From assembly GCA_905221605.1 (NCBI GenBank), contig CAJNDS010002635.1, positions 595,918 to 659,917 of the forward strand: a stretch of DNA of 64,000 nucleotides, in the 5' to 3' direction. Shown in pieces: positions 49,480-61,700 of this stretch (within the stretch, counting starts at the first letter, position 1; each line of letters starts with the position of its first letter). The notes below the pieces were generated by a model. It was given only the letters and a program-made list of their open reading frames with translations. It had not been told where the DNA came from and searched no databases. A program made the position numbers and the translations under genes. This stretch comes from Symbiodinium natans (lineage: Eukaryota; Sar; Dinophyceae; Suessiales; Symbiodiniaceae).

Positions 49480-50310
49480 CCCAAGCCACCACGGGCAAGC
49501 CACGTCTGGCTCCTCGAACCTCAAGCAGGTCAGGAACAGAGGGCCACTCCCCACCTTGGGGACCAGTTACAAACCCTAAAAGGGCTTTGGGTTTAGGGTT
49601 TAGGGTTTAGGGTTTAGGGTTTAGGGTTTGGGGTTCACATGCCTTCATCGGAATTGCAGTAGCCAGGGTATATGAACCCCAATTTTCGGGTTCATCTGGT
49701 CCCAAGGAGAGACCACTCCCCAAGCCTTGGGGACGAAATGAACCCTAAAATTGGGGTCATATACCCTGGCTACTGTAATTCCTATTAAGGTATATGAACC
49801 ATAAACCCTTTTAGGGTTCATTTCGTCCCCAAGGCACTCTCCCCCAAAGTCCTAAGCGTCAGCGTACGTAGGAGCCAAGGCACTGGTCCACACCCAGGGC
49901 TGCAGCTAGATCGATGTCCTGCACCGCCCGCGAGTGGGTTTCGGGTTTCGGGTTTGGGGTTTAGGGTTTAGGGTTTAGGGTTTAGGGTTTAGGGTCGGGT
50001 AAGAAGGAAGCTTTACACAGGCCTTCCTTTTATGAAGCTCCCCCATGAGTCATCCTGGAAGCAAGGCAATGCTAATGGTGGTCCCAACCTATTTGCTCAT
50101 CCCTCACGTAGATATTACTGTCTGACTTCTTCTTTCACCTTCCACACGTGTAGCGGTGTAGCCCAAAACAACACACTCGCTCCTCTTCAGTTGGAGCTGC
50201 CTCGCTGGCAGGATAGTGCTTGCCTGGAGCAAAGTGGAGGGTGTTCGATCCGAACCTTTTCGTCGTCTACCTTTTCGAGGTGTTGCACTTGCGCCGTCAT
50301 ACGGTGGCTT
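49480..50310 (-). CDS. Exon cluster, unidentified protein
   Basis: Segments: ~50305-50104 (TPRKGRRRKGSDRTPSTLLQ, basic, ends TGA in this frame), ~49930-49870 (VQDIDLAAALGVDQCL), 49554-~49480 (GEWPSVPDLLEVRGARRGLP then VVAWEHEWNV). The last two join in phase (CTT G|GT GGG GAG) with a GC donor and a TIR-A acceptor CCCCAAG|G; two TIR-A elements lie between them. Function unknown. Confidence 0.4.
49554..49707. mobile_element. TIR-A element with TTTAGGG block
   Basis: CCTTGGGGACCAGTTACAAA to TTCATCTGGTCCCAAGG; on the coding strand its left end is the acceptor CCCAAG|GTGGGGAGTGG. Confidence 0.8.
49725..49834. mobile_element. TIR-A element, canonical 110 bp
   Basis: The best reference copy: CCTTGGGGACGAAATGAACC and its exact complement form 26-bp perfect terminal inverted repeats around GTCATATACCCTGGCTACTG and TAATTCCTATTAAGGTATAT. 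No internal array; no ORF. Confidence 0.95.
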
Positions 50311-50809
50311 CCGAAAATAGGAGCACCCTTTCTGGGGACTTCCTTGAGGGGATTCTATTCGATTTAGGCGACCCCAACCTCCATGGTAGAGGCCCCACCC
50401 CCCTGTGGTCCCCCCCCTGGGGTTCCCCCCCTCCCCCCCTGCGCATAGTTTAGGGTTTAGGGTTTTAGGCTTAGGGTGGTGCGAGGGGGACACGATGGGG
50501 GGGGGGAGGGGGGGGTGTCGACTACGCAGAACGCGGGCGCAGTAAGGGGGTACTCCCATTTTAGGAAATGCCCATATTCACCGGGCCCTCCATATGTTTC
50601 ACGGTTTATCTTCCTTGCATCCCCAAAAGGACACCAAATATAGACACTCACCAATATGAAAAAGGAACCTTATATACACTCACCAAGAACAGAAATAGAA
50701 ACCCTGCCTAAACCCTAAACCCTAAACCCTAAACCCTAAACCCTAAACCCTAAACCCTAAACCCTAAACCCTAAACCCTAAACCCTAAACCCTTCACATA
50801 GCGGACGAG

Positions 50810-53800
50810 CAGCTGGCTTGTCTTTCATCGGGTAGGACGGGCTCCTTTCCCTTGCCAGCGCCTTTGGAGCCTTTCCCTGCTTTGCCTGTTCAAGAAGACA
50901 AGGTTTCTGAGGCACAGCTTAGGGCTTATAGGGTTTAGGGTTTAGGGTTTAGCGGTTTAGGGTTTAGGGCATAGGGTTTAGGGTGAAGGGCAGGGTGGCT
51001 ACTTTGCGCATGTCACCTTCTCTTGTCGAGGAGACCGCGAAGTGAGGAAACAGTTACAGCTCACAGCACATGTCGAGCACTGATGTAATGTTGTGAACGT
51101 CGGTAAGGTCTTTTCAGTGGGTTTAGGCAGCCTCCACCCATTGAAGACTAGCCAGCTTCCATGGCAATCGAGATGTACCAGGCAAGATCCCAACAGCGAT
51201 TTCATGCCGGCCAGTTGAATTGCTCCAATACTGCTGGTATTCTTCTTCTTGCTACTACCTCTACTATTGTTCAAGTAGCATGGAGATTTTGGACAACCGT
51301 CCCTGAACCCTCTAAACCCTAAGCCCACAACATGGCGCCCATCTGCTTAAGTCACGATGTTGCCGCATGATCGCCACCCCTAAACCCTAAACCCTAAACC
51401 CTAAACCCTGAACCCTAAACCCTAAACCCTAAACCCTAAACCTTAAACCCTAAACCCTAAACCCTAAACCCGACACTTCGCTGACGTCGGGGGCATCAGT
51501 GAGAGCCAGGGGCGGCAACCACAGGCAGTCCGGAGCTTGCGAAGGAGGACGATGCTTCAGGGCAAAAAGCCACCTATGCCTGGGACCCTCTTTACCAGAG
51601 TCTTATGGGCATTAAAGGGGCAGCTACTACTAAACTGTAGGTAGATAGAGACCTACAGTCTTTATGAGTTCTACCTGTACCTACTCATTCAGGGGTAGTA
51701 GTTGCGACTAAACTGTAGGTGAGTCATGTCCCAGGTAGAGCCTTATAACAGCATGGCTCAGGCGCCCCGCAAAACAGCGTTCCCAGAGGAGGCGAAGGTC
51801 ATAACCTCTGGGCCAGCATCTGTCTGACAGCCGGTCACGCCCCAGATGAAAATGGATTGGGAAGGCTTTCAAAAGGAAACTCAGAAGGCTTTCAGAAGGA
51901 ACTCAGAAGGTTTCCTGAGGAAGCAGGGACGCCGCCGGAGAGCATTCTCCCCCACCGCCCCTCTCACCCCTCTCACACCCCCCCCCGCCCCCCGGCCCCC
52001 TCGTTGGAAACTGATCCCGAAGTCTGAACCCCGAAACTTTAGCCGGCTGCCCAAAACACAAGTAAGAGACTCCTTACGCCAGCAACCTTTTGGGGGTACC
52101 TGAATGTTGGGTTTAGGGTTTGGGGTTTGGGGTTTAGTGTTTAGGGTTTAGGGCAAGGTTATTGGGCTTAGGGCACCAAGAAACCCCCAACTCTGCCATG
52201 TTTCAAAGGCCCCTGCAATCACCTGACTCAGCCTCGCCATGCGTCGCATCACCACCTCTTGTGGCAACAGGGGTTTAGGGTTTAGGATTTAGGGTTTTAG
52301 GTTTTAGGGTTTAGGGTTTAGGGTTTTAGGGTTTAGGGTTTGGGGTTTAGGCTCCGCTTAGGGTTTGGGGCTTCGAGGCTCTCGGATCAGATCCTAATCC
52401 CTAAACCCGAAGCCCCAAAGCCACAGGCCTCGCAAGAATCACTGTTGCCTTGATCACTGATGTGGCAAACAGGACCGGAGTGTTCGCCCTAAATCTCACG
52501 AACCCTAAGCTGGGGTAGGCTCGGGGCCCTATTTAAACCGAATTCTGATTTTGATGGCTTGATGCGGGGTATAGTGGATTAAGAGCAAAAAAAATCTACG
52601 CTCCGACCTACCCCTGCAAGCCCGAATCTTGGAAAGGGACGAAGTGGGCACGCTGCTGCTCCTTGGACCGTAAGCCTCAGGCTTTGAGGCGGCGCACCAG
52701 TCTACCCACAGCTTGCTGGACACGGATCAGATTGTTTATGACGACCTTTCAAAAGCTCAAGAACAATAAGAATAGCAATGTAACAATAACAAGAATATAC
52801 AAGCACAATAATAACAATAACAATCGTAACAATAAGAGTGATAACCATTGCAATCACGAGAAAATTCCGAGCGCTGCTTTGCTGCTTTCAATTGCTGCTC
52901 GCAGTTGCACGTACCTTGGGGACTAAATGAACCCTAAAAGGGTTTAATTAGGGCTCGTATACCTTAATAGGAATTACAGTAGTACAGAGTATATGACCCC
53001 AATTCTAGGGTTCATTTCCTCCCGAAAGTAAGGCCAGCACCATCCTTCTCCTCAGGCTTTCCCTCAGCGCTTGCAAGAAGGCCAGGATGTCTGCCAGTCG
53101 TATGCTTGCCAGACAAGTTACCAGGATGGGCGATGATACCCTACAACCCCTTAAAAGGCCTTCTATAGGGTTCAGTATGAAGCAAATTTCAGAACTCATA
53201 GCCCATCCTGGTAGGGCGATGGTCATGCGCTGCCAGTAGTTGCTCAATGACGTTTCGGAACGTGCTTACACCATCCCCAGGCAAACTACAGAGTCTACAG
53301 TAACCTCGAGAAGGTTGGAACATCCTTATCCCCATACCCCAAGAGGTATACCAAAGGGAATCCCAGCTCGAATAGTCCTTAAACAATGTTCCAATTTTCT
53401 GGAGTCTACTATAAGTATGAAGCGCACATATTCGCGCGTTACGCGCGCCAAGCGTGGGTTCGGAAGCTTCTCTTGAGAAGCCTAGGGCCGCTGCGGAGCA
53501 GCTCATCCGGATCAGCAAGTTGGACTGCGCAAAGCAGGGTTTAGGGTTTAGGGTTTAGGGTTTAGGGTTTAGGGTTTAGGGTTTAGGGTTTAGGGTTTAG
53601 GGCTTAGGGTCGGCTTATACGGCTTAGGGGCTGTTAACAACGCGCCATCATCCGTAAATCTTCGAAACAAAGATGTATCGACATGCGCTCCTCCTGCGTC
53701 TGAAATGTCGAAAGCCACACAGTGCCTCCTCATCCTCCTCGCCACGACTGGCTCGCATGACCTCAAAGATCTTCTGGCTGACGACCTGGCATGAAAGGGC

Positions 53801-55010
53801 CCTCCTGCCTGCCGGCCCACCTCAAGGCCTACCTGGAACCCTCACTACCTAACAGGTTTCTGGGATTTATGGGAAATACCTCTGCTTTGGGGTTAGCCAC
53901 GATTCAACTGTAGGTAGATGGAGTCCCTGGTAAAGTGTGAGTGATGAGGGTCTGCACCTGGGGGTCCGGAGAGGCTCGCCACGGGGTCAAGCAGGATAGG
54001 GTGCCCAGAGTAGCTAGTTACCGTGGAATGCGGCACAGATCACACCGACGTGGGGGTTGGCGCACATCCAGGGGCCCCGCATCCTTGGGGGACTACATGA
54101 ACCCGAAAAGGGCTTAGGGTTCAGTATATGACCCCGATTTCAGGGTTCATTTCGTCCCCAAGGATATAGACCCCAGATAGTAGGATCCCCTTATCGTAAA
54201 CCCCCCACACATGCTGGGCATTGCTCGGCTGCCTCCTGGGCAGAGAGAGTCCACCCGACGCGCGCCGCCGGGACGTCAAAGTGCTGCGTGGCAGAAGCAA
54301 GAAGCCAACTCTGCTGCTTCGAAGGGTTTAGGGTTTAGGGTTTAGGGTTTAGGGCTTAGGGCTTAGGGTTTCATCTTATCTTCCACCTTTGCCAGTGGAA
54401 GAGAACCCATGTTTCACCCCATTCATTAGAAGCCATGAGCCCCTGCGGACCTCCAGCCTTCGGTGAAGGTTGATGGCCTTGGTAGCCCAGTAAGCATATC
54501 CTTAACAAGGGCACCCTATTTTTGGTTGGTTACTTTTCATAAGGGAACCCTAAACCCCAAACACTAAGCCCTAAACCCTAAACCCTAAACCCTAAACCCT
54601 AAACCCTAAACCCTAAACCCTAAACCCTAAACCCAGAGCAGAAAAAGGGTAAAGGGTACCACTGGGCTGCCAAGTGGCGGCTGCATGGCTCTGTGTCACC
54701 GCCAGCACTCGCTGATCCTTGTAGTGAGGACGTGCAAAACAGGACTTCAAGCCTTTACGCGAAAGCTGCGCGTAGGGTTTAGGGTTTAGGGTTTAGGGTT
54801 TAGGGTTTAGGGTTTAGGGTTTAGGGTTTAGGGTTTAGGGTTTAGGGTTTAGGGTTTAGGGTTTAGGGCTTAGGGTTTAGGGTTTAGGGTTTAGGGTCGG
54901 CTTAACGTCTAATGTAGGGAGCTTGCAGCCGTCCTGTGTGAAAGTGGACGACACGGACAGAGCCATTGCGGCCGCGACGTGCGTTTTCCCCGTGCCTGGC
55001 CGGATCACCA
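50810..55010 (-). CDS. P-loop exon and following exon-like segments
   Basis: Exon 55010-54934 encodes PGTGKTHVAAAMALSVSS, a Walker A motif (GTGKT) as in SF1 helicases or AAA-type NTPases. Downstream segments on the same strand: ~54310-54235 (ASATQHFDVPAARVGWTLSA), ~53530-53440 (FAQSNLLIRMSCSAAALGFS, could be helicase motif Ia), ~53255-53215 (TFRNVIEQLLAAHDHR), ~53100-53030 (RLADILAFLQALRESLRRRM), ~52735-52625 (KLWVDWCAASKPEAYGPRSS), ~52270-52195 (QEVVMRRMARLSQVIAGAFE), ~51570-51480 (APDCLWLPPLALTDAPDVSE), ~50905-50815 (GKGSKGAGKGKEPVLPDERQ, ends TGA). Whether these form one gene is not proven. Confidence 0.4.
51578..51738. mobile_element. TIR-E element, duplicated
   Basis: CCTGGGACCCTCTTTACCAG to GAGTCATGTCCCAGG; CTACTACTAAACTGTAGGTA occurs in both halves. 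Confidence 0.7.
52914..53028. mobile_element. TIR-A element, TA target duplication
   Basis: CCTTGGGGACTAAATGAACC to TTCATTTCCTCCCGAAAG, TA on both sides; preceded by G, so a GTACC donor would exist on the plus strand. Confidence 0.85.
53120..53212. mobile_element. TIR-D element
   Basis: ACCAGGATGGG and CCCATCCTGGT perfect ends; TA outside both. Lies between two exon-like segments. Confidence 0.75.
53830..53970. mobile_element. TIR-E element, degenerate
   Basis: ACCTGGAACCCTCACTACCT to AGGGTCTGCACCTGGG; contains CAACTGTAGGTAGATGGAGT shared with other copies. Confidence 0.5.
54083..54163. mobile_element. TIR-A element, 81-bp deletion derivative
   Basis: CCTTGGGGGACTACATGAACC to TTCATTTCGTCCCCAAGG with half the core deleted; AT on both sides. 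A TIR-G half (54164-54207) follows. Confidence 0.85.
54478..54674. mobile_element. TIR-B element with telomeric array, TGGC duplicated
   Basis: CTTGGTAGCCCAGTAAGC to ACTGGGCTGCCAAG; TGGC flanks both ends. A CCCTAAA array starts where the element reads AAGGGAACC. Confidence 0.85.
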
Positions 55011-55132
55011 CTTAAGATGTCCCTCGCGCTACGCCGGAAGATGCCCAACATCACATCTGTCTGAACAAGCACATGAGGATCATGTGTAGCAGAGAACAGG
55101 GATCAGGTGCCATGCGTCTGAGAATGTCTCTT

Positions 55133-55245
55133 CCTTGGGGACCAGATGAACCCAAAAATTGTGGTCACATACCCGACACTTCTAGGATTCCTACTATAAG
55201 GTATATGAAGCATCCACCCTTGTAGGCTTCATTTAGTCCCCAAGG
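55133..55245. mobile_element. TIR-A element, TT duplication
   Basis: CCTTGGGGACCAGATGAACC to TTCATTTAGTCCCCAAGG, TT outside both ends. Confidence 0.9.
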
Positions 55246-55329
55246 TTCTCCCACCTGGAGGACCCCGCACGAGGCTGATGTGACGATTCCTCGGCACGCG
55301 CTTGGCCAGGGCCGGGTTCATTGCCAGAA

Positions 55330-55501
55330 CTTTGGGGACCAAATGAACCCTAGAATTGGGGGTCATGTACCATATACTATTATCATGCCTATTCAGGTAT
55401 ATGAACCCCAGAATTGGGGGTCATGTACCATATACTATTATAATGCCTGTTCTGGTATATGAAGCATGAACCCTTTTAGGGTTCATAATTGGTCCCCAAG
55501 G
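55330..55501. mobile_element. TIR-A element with internal tandem duplication
   Basis: CTTTGGGGACCAAATGAACC to CATAATTGGTCCCCAAGG; AA outside both ends. ATTGGGGGTCATGTACCATA with ACTATTAT follows twice. Confidence 0.9.
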
Positions 55502-55582
55502 AAGGAGGTACTGATCTTGGCAACGTTGACTCGCGCTGATGTTTTTCACTACCCTGATCAAGACCCACACCTCTGCCTCCAG

Positions 55583-55687
55583 CTACTATTTGCTTAAGAA
55601 CCCCAAAAGAAAAATAAGAATCCCTATATTACCCTTAATAAGGAAGAATATCCTTATGTGTTTGGGGGGTTCTTAAGCAAATAGTAG
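55583..55687. mobile_element. TIR-I element
   Basis: Ends CTACTATTTGCTTAAGAACC and its exact complement, a 22-bp perfect inverted repeat. Outer bases do not show the GATC-type duplication seen at 29428. Confidence 0.8.
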
Positions 55688-55975
55688 TCCGTGGCTCACG
55701 TGGACCCATCTCGTTTGATGGGTTGAGGGGCAGCACTCCGTGCGTCCGCTCAATAACTCAGAGTCCACGGCTTCTTGACAGCTGACAGAGTTTATTCAGT
55801 TGAGGATGACTGCTAGGGAATGAGAACCCTAAACCCTAAACACCAAACCCTAAACCCTAAACCCCAAACCCTAAACCCTAAACCCTAAACTGTAAGCTTG
55901 CGCTCCTCACGGCCATCGCCGACGAAGCGAGCTAATTAGGAGATGCAGATTCGTTTCCTCGAGGACCATCCTTGG

Positions 55976-56171
55976 CCAGCATGGGCTATTGGGCCTTGTA
56001 ATCCCCTAAGCAGCCCCATAAGGGGGGTTAGGGTTTAGGGTTTAGGGTTTAGGGTTTAGGGTTTAGGGTTCAGGGCTTAGGGTTTAGGGTTTAGGGTTTA
56101 GGGCTTAGGGCTTAGGGTTTAGGGCTTAGGGTTGGCTTCTTGAGGGGTTATAGGGTAGAATAGCCCATGCA
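55976..56171. mobile_element. TIR-D element split by a telomeric array
   Basis: CCAGCATGGGCTATTGGGCC to ATAGCCCATGCAGG; about 105 bp of TTTAGGG/CTTAGGG in the centre. Confidence 0.8.
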
Positions 56172-57840
56172 GGTGCGTCTTATTCAACTCAGGAGAGAAA
56201 ACGCATCTCAGACAGTTGAGCCTACCAAGCATTGTGCGCAAGTCTCGCCGCTCTAAAGGAGCGTTTCCAACTGCCCCACTTTGAAGGGCCCATGGTATTC
56301 CTTCGAACCTCTCTTCTGGGGCTGCACAGTTCAATCGATCGGCGCAGCCTACTCCGAACACCCCGAACTTCGCTAGCTTTTCTAAAGCAGGCTCGGGGTG
56401 AACTCGCCATGAGACCCCCCCAACCCCCGAAAGGCAGTGGTCTTAGGGGTGACGTTGAGAACCCATTCAGCTCTATTGGAGGGCTGCTCTTCAGTAGGCT
56501 GCGCCAAGTCTTAAAAGTTCGCAGCATGCGGCGGGCACTTGACAAAGGCGCAAAAGAGTGGCTGAGGGGTAGATTACTAGAAATCATGTATGATCTTATG
56601 TGGCGATGCCGGCGCCATCTACTGCCCACCGTCTGCCCGCAGTAAAGCTGCGTGGTGAGCGCGGGGTTTCTCAAAACCATGATGCACTTAAGATCAAACT
56701 GCAAAAGCACGACTTAGCCGAGAAATGCCGCATGGATCCGCGTGGGAAGAGTCGTTGCATGCACAAACTAGCAGACCAGCGGCCGAAGGCGGTGGCAAGG
56801 CACAAGACTTGGACCCAGGATCCCCCCAGACTGCCCCGAGGTGTTACATTAGTATACGGCTAGTTTTTGTGCAACAAACTTCTTGTATTCATTTGTTATA
56901 GTTTTGTGTAATGATTGTAGTACTGCAATGCTGTAATAGTATACTACTACTATTTTCTATGGACATATGACACGATGTAATCATATGATGTTCTTATGGT
57001 ACTGCTATCCAAACAGTATCATAGCATTGCAGTACGATATTGTTCTACTGTCATATAAAAACACCTTCTTTAGCTACATTGCTATACGACAATAGTACTG
57101 ATATTGTAGCACTATATGAATCAAGTGAACTTCATGATTCTTCTGTGTTTAATGATATGAACTAAACATTGCAGTACTGCAGCACTGTGTTTTTATTAGA
57201 CTCTCATGTCACTCTGCTACTTCTTTCTATTGTTGGGCCGCAGATAAGTGCGGAGAGATTCTCAAGCTCTTCAGGTTTAAGGTTTAAGCAGATGTGGCAA
57301 CACGACTCACGATCGTCAACTGATGCCTGCGGGACTCATGAGTCTCGGTAGTAGGGCGAGGTTTAGCTTGGCGCCGGCCCACCGTTCCTCCCGTCACCAC
57401 AAAGTGGCCCTTTGAAAAAAGACTTTATGTCGGCTGCACGAGCCCCGCTTGCGTATGAAGCCTGCATGAAGGGCCGCGTTTCCGAGCTGCCCATGTCATC
57501 CCGAAGTGTGAGTAGCATTCGTGGAGCCTCGCTGAAAGTTGTCTGAGATGAGTAGCCGGGGTAGCAGCTTCAGAAGGGGCGGTCCATCACCGTTGGAAAA
57601 CCAAGGCTCGTGCCTGCGTTTGCCAGCACAGTAGCCGACGCAAACAAACAGAGATCCCAATTTTTTCCAAGTCGACCTGGAACCTGTAACCTGGCTGCAA
57701 TCCAATCCGACAGCCATGAGCTGAAATGTTGCATTGACAGCTCGGCAAAAAGCGCCGTCAGAATGGCATCAGCTTGGAGGCAAAGGCCAGGACCTTGTGT
57801 GAGGCATCACCGGGTGTGGAACAGGACTTTGGCTACTCCA
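56170..57840. other. Repeat-poor 1.7-kb stretch with overlapping ORFs on both strands
   Basis: The longest interval without telomeric heptamers apart from the TA-rich parts. It has a 137-codon plus frame (56232-56645) and a 162-codon minus frame (56222-56710) across the same bases, then A/T-rich DNA with repeated tri- and tetranucleotides such as TAGTACTG (56,890-57,180). Neither protein is recognised and neither shows a conserved motif I can name. It could be a retrocopy or an old mobile element. Confidence 0.3.
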
Positions 57841-57969
57841 CCGAGCTCTACAGGGTTTAGGGTTGTGGGTTTAGGGTTGACTACAAATTGATAGCACTGC
57901 CAAACGAAAAGGCCTTAAGAAGCGGATCCCTGCCTCATTGGCTTATTTGTGCTTCGCCTTAGCTTTTTC

Positions 57970-58080
57970 CCTTGGGGACCAGGCGAACCCTTAACAGGGT
58001 TTATGGCGCACATACCGTAGTAGGGGTTGTCGTACAGTAGTATAGGGTACAATGACTAGCCCTAAACCCTGAACCCCGAA
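57970..58080. mobile_element. TIR-A element, right end replaced
   Basis: CTTGGGGACCAGGCGAACCC through TAGTATAGGGTACAATGACT, ending in CCCTAAA/CCCTGAA units instead of the right arm. Confidence 0.7.
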
Positions 58081-58599
58081 CCCTAAACCCCAAACCAATA
58101 GTCGTGGGAGTCCACAAGCTTATTCCGAGAGATTCAGAGCGGCTGCGCGTGGCAGCCAGCGCCGCGCCCGGGTTTTAGGGGCGGGGAGGCGCAGGCGTCG
58201 CAGGAGCAGCCGGGCCTGAAGCCAAGCAAGCCGAGAAGAGCTACTCTGAAACCCTGAAACCCTGAAACCCTGAAACCCTGAAACCCTAAACCCCGAAACC
58301 CCGAAACCCTAGCTGACTTCAGCTTTTTCTGTGCGAGTCATCCTGCAACCACTCCGCGAACTCTTCACAAGTGGGACAGTGCACCATACTCCCCTTAGAA
58401 CCTTAATCAAAACAATATTTTGAGTATCCTCTTGGGTTTTAAACAAACAAAAATAGAAAATAATCCCCAAGGGGAATTTGGTGCGTGGCCTGGTAGTCCT
58501 CTCCACCCATGGGGCCTGGGACAACAGGGAAAAAAAAACATGAAGCACTACTGAAGGAAACAGGAAGCCACCCTTGCGCATGCATTTGCAGCGGCTCTG

Positions 58600-58750
58600 C
58601 CTTAGGGACTAGATGAACCCTAAAAGGGTTTAGGGCTCATATACCTTAATAGGAATCTATAGTAGTATGGGGTATCATATACCCTATACTGCTACAATTC
58701 CTACTCATATTATGACCTTCAATTTGAGGGTTCATAATTCGTCCCCAAGG
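58600..58750. mobile_element. TIR-A element, TG duplication, repeated core
   Basis: CCTTAGGGACTAGATGAACC to CATAATTCGTCCCCAAGG; TG outside both ends; the core is present in both orientations (ATATACC..GGGGTATCATATACCC). Confidence 0.85.
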
Positions 58751-58775
58751 TGTTTGCAGGGCCAGCTTGCATCAC

Positions 58776-61700
58776 GCCGGGCCTTCAACAACCGGATGTG
58801 AATGCGAGACCCCGTTGAAGAGCCTCACCTGCACCATTCGCCGCCGGAATCACCGGTGGCCGTGGAAAAAAAACGGACGGCTGTTGTACTCCACGACTAC
58901 GACAACGACTACGACAACGACCACCACCACCACCACCGCCACCGCCACCACCACCACCACTGCCACGACTACGACTAGAAGTAGGAGTTAACGCACCCTC
59001 AATAGTACTAGCTTACTAGCAGCGGCGGCATGGATTTCGATCTCTGAAATTGCACAGAATGTGGAATACACTGACATTAGTGCGACATCCGGCCTCGACG
59101 TGCGCCACGCCTGCCTGCACATGCACGAGACCAAGCGAGCGTGTGTGGTCTCCCAAAAACTTCATGAACGACTCTGACTCACTACGTTCCCTTTCCGAGA
59201 AACTGCAGGCAAGACACAAGAGACGTGAAACAAGAGACACAACACAATCAGCCGAGGTAATAGGCACCCGGCAAAAATGGCGCGTTAAAGACGGGGCCAT
59301 GTATGGATAAAAGTCAAAACAAAAGAACCCATGCTGGGGTTTGCCTGTGTCGCTGTCTCTCTTGGTCTCAAAACTGAGCATGTGCCTCGTGAAGCGCATC
59401 AGCAAAAGCCGTAGACATGTCCTCGGCTTCGTGAAGTCCGCAACAGCGTTTAGAAGCAAAGCTCATTGAGTGACGGGATGCTCCGCGATGGGAGCAAGTG
59501 TCCCCTTGTCAACTGCTTCCTGCCCTTGGACAAAGGGTTTAGGGTTGAGGGTTTAGGGTTAGACTTTGGGCCACTGCCCGACTGTCCACGAGCCCTGTCG
59601 ACTGGTCACCGAAGGACGGAAGCAGTGAAATCTTAGGCCAAGATGCGAATGGCACACTGGTATCTGCCTGTGGCAAAGAGCAGTGCAGCAACTCACCAAG
59701 CAAGACAAGGACAGTGAGAACATTACATCTTGGGGACGACATGAACCCTAAAAGGGGTAAAGGGTTCATAAACCTTGTTAGGAGCTATAGTAGCTATTGG
59801 TATATGACCCCAATTTTAGGGTTCGTTTCGTCCCCAGGGCAGAGTCTGACAGCGTGCGCCGCCTTGCCGTGCATGAGCTGCATTGGTGGCATTCGTGACG
59901 CCGCACGCTGCATGGAAGGCTCCTGGACAAAGCGCAGGGTTCCCAGCACAACGCAGCCGAAGCAGCGCGTGCGTCCAGAGTGAGCAGCCACACTTCGTCA
60001 CACCTTTGGTCCGCACCTGCAGCATCAATGTTGGCGAAACTGCGGCCATGTTCCCATCTGCCTCAGAGCAGTGTCTGCAGAGCTCTTGATTATTACTACT
60101 ATTATTATTATTACTATTATTACTATTATTGTTATTATTGTTTCTTGTTGTGTTTTTTTTTGCGGGGGGGAGGGGTGGGGAGGGGGGCTGAGGCATCTCC
60201 CCGAGGGCGGAACGCAGATGTGCGGCAAGAAGGGGAAGATGCCCTTGCTCTCCATGTGAGCAGCCTCGCAATGCACCATCTTCGAAAGACGGGAATTTGA
60301 AGGTTTTTGTAAGGTTTAGGGTTTAGGGTTTAGGGTTCAGGGTTCAGGGTTTAGGGTTTAGGGTTTAGGGTTTGGGTTTATAAGGTTTAGAAGGTTTTTG
60401 GTACTGACTGCGGCCAGGACACCTCTGCCGGAAGATCGTAAACGCCCGACACACCCAAGAAAACCTCGCAAGAAGCGGTGTCTCGGCGTGCGGAGCGCGA
60501 GAAGGCCCAAAGTTGTCTGGCGCCCTCGCTCTCAGAAGCCCTGGCTTGGACTGTCTACCAATCTTGCTCAATCTTTCTTCCTCTCTCTCTGCATATATAG
60601 ATATACATACATATACATATACATTATACATTATACATTATACATATACATATCCATATACATAAACATATGCATATATAATATGCGTGTTACACTACTT
60701 TGCATTCCATGACATTAGACTAAACTATACTGTATTACATGAGGTCACATTATATTGCATTGCATTACATTCTATGACATCATACTCCATTGTGTTATTA
60801 AGATATTCTCTATGCATACATGCATCGGGATGCCCCCCCTGAAACAAACAGTCCCTAATAGGAATGATGATAGGGGGTACTACAATCCCTAGTAAGGATT
60901 GTCCGTATAAGGGGGAACATCCCAACATACACATATTGCATTCAAATATCCCTAAACCCTTAACCCCTAACCCCTTAGCCCTAAACCCTAAACCCTAAAC
61001 CCTAAACCCTAAACCCTACGCGGGTTCCTCAGGATTTCATGTCTCCAGCCTGGAAGTCGCTTGGAGACCACCCGAGGCCTGGCCCATGGCAGTCGATCAT
61101 CTCACTTAAAGGCCGTCTTATCAACTATCATCTGCATATGGTTTAGGGTTTAGGGTTTAGGGTTTAGGGTTTAGGGTTTAGGGTTTAGGGTCTAGGGATA
61201 CACACATGGGTATGTCCCAAAAACAGGGGTTTCCCTTTTGCCCCCCCAAATAGAATCGAATCCCCTTATGTGCACACATGGGCATTTTAAAAAATAAGGG
61301 CACCCCTTATACACCCCAAATAGTGCAGAATCCCCTTTAAGGGACCCCCAAAAAGGGTACCCCGAATTCGGAAACCCCAACATACTACCTGTAACTTAAT
61401 GCAAAGGCACAAAAGACGTAACTTCTAAAAGTTCGAGAGGATGGAACGCGAACACGCCGAAGGTCTAAACCCTAAATCCTGAACCCTAAACCCTAAACCC
61501 TAAACCCTAAACCCTAAACCCTTCAAGGCCGGGGTGCGGCGTCCCGACTCCAGCGCTTCCTCCTCCCGGCGGCACTGCTGGAGCAACAGCCTCCAGCCAA
61601 GGGACGGTTTAGGGTTTAGGGTTTAGGGTTTAGGGTTTAGGGTTTAGGGTTTAGGGTTTAGGGTTTAGGGTTTAGGGCTTAAGGTTTAGGATTTAGGGTT

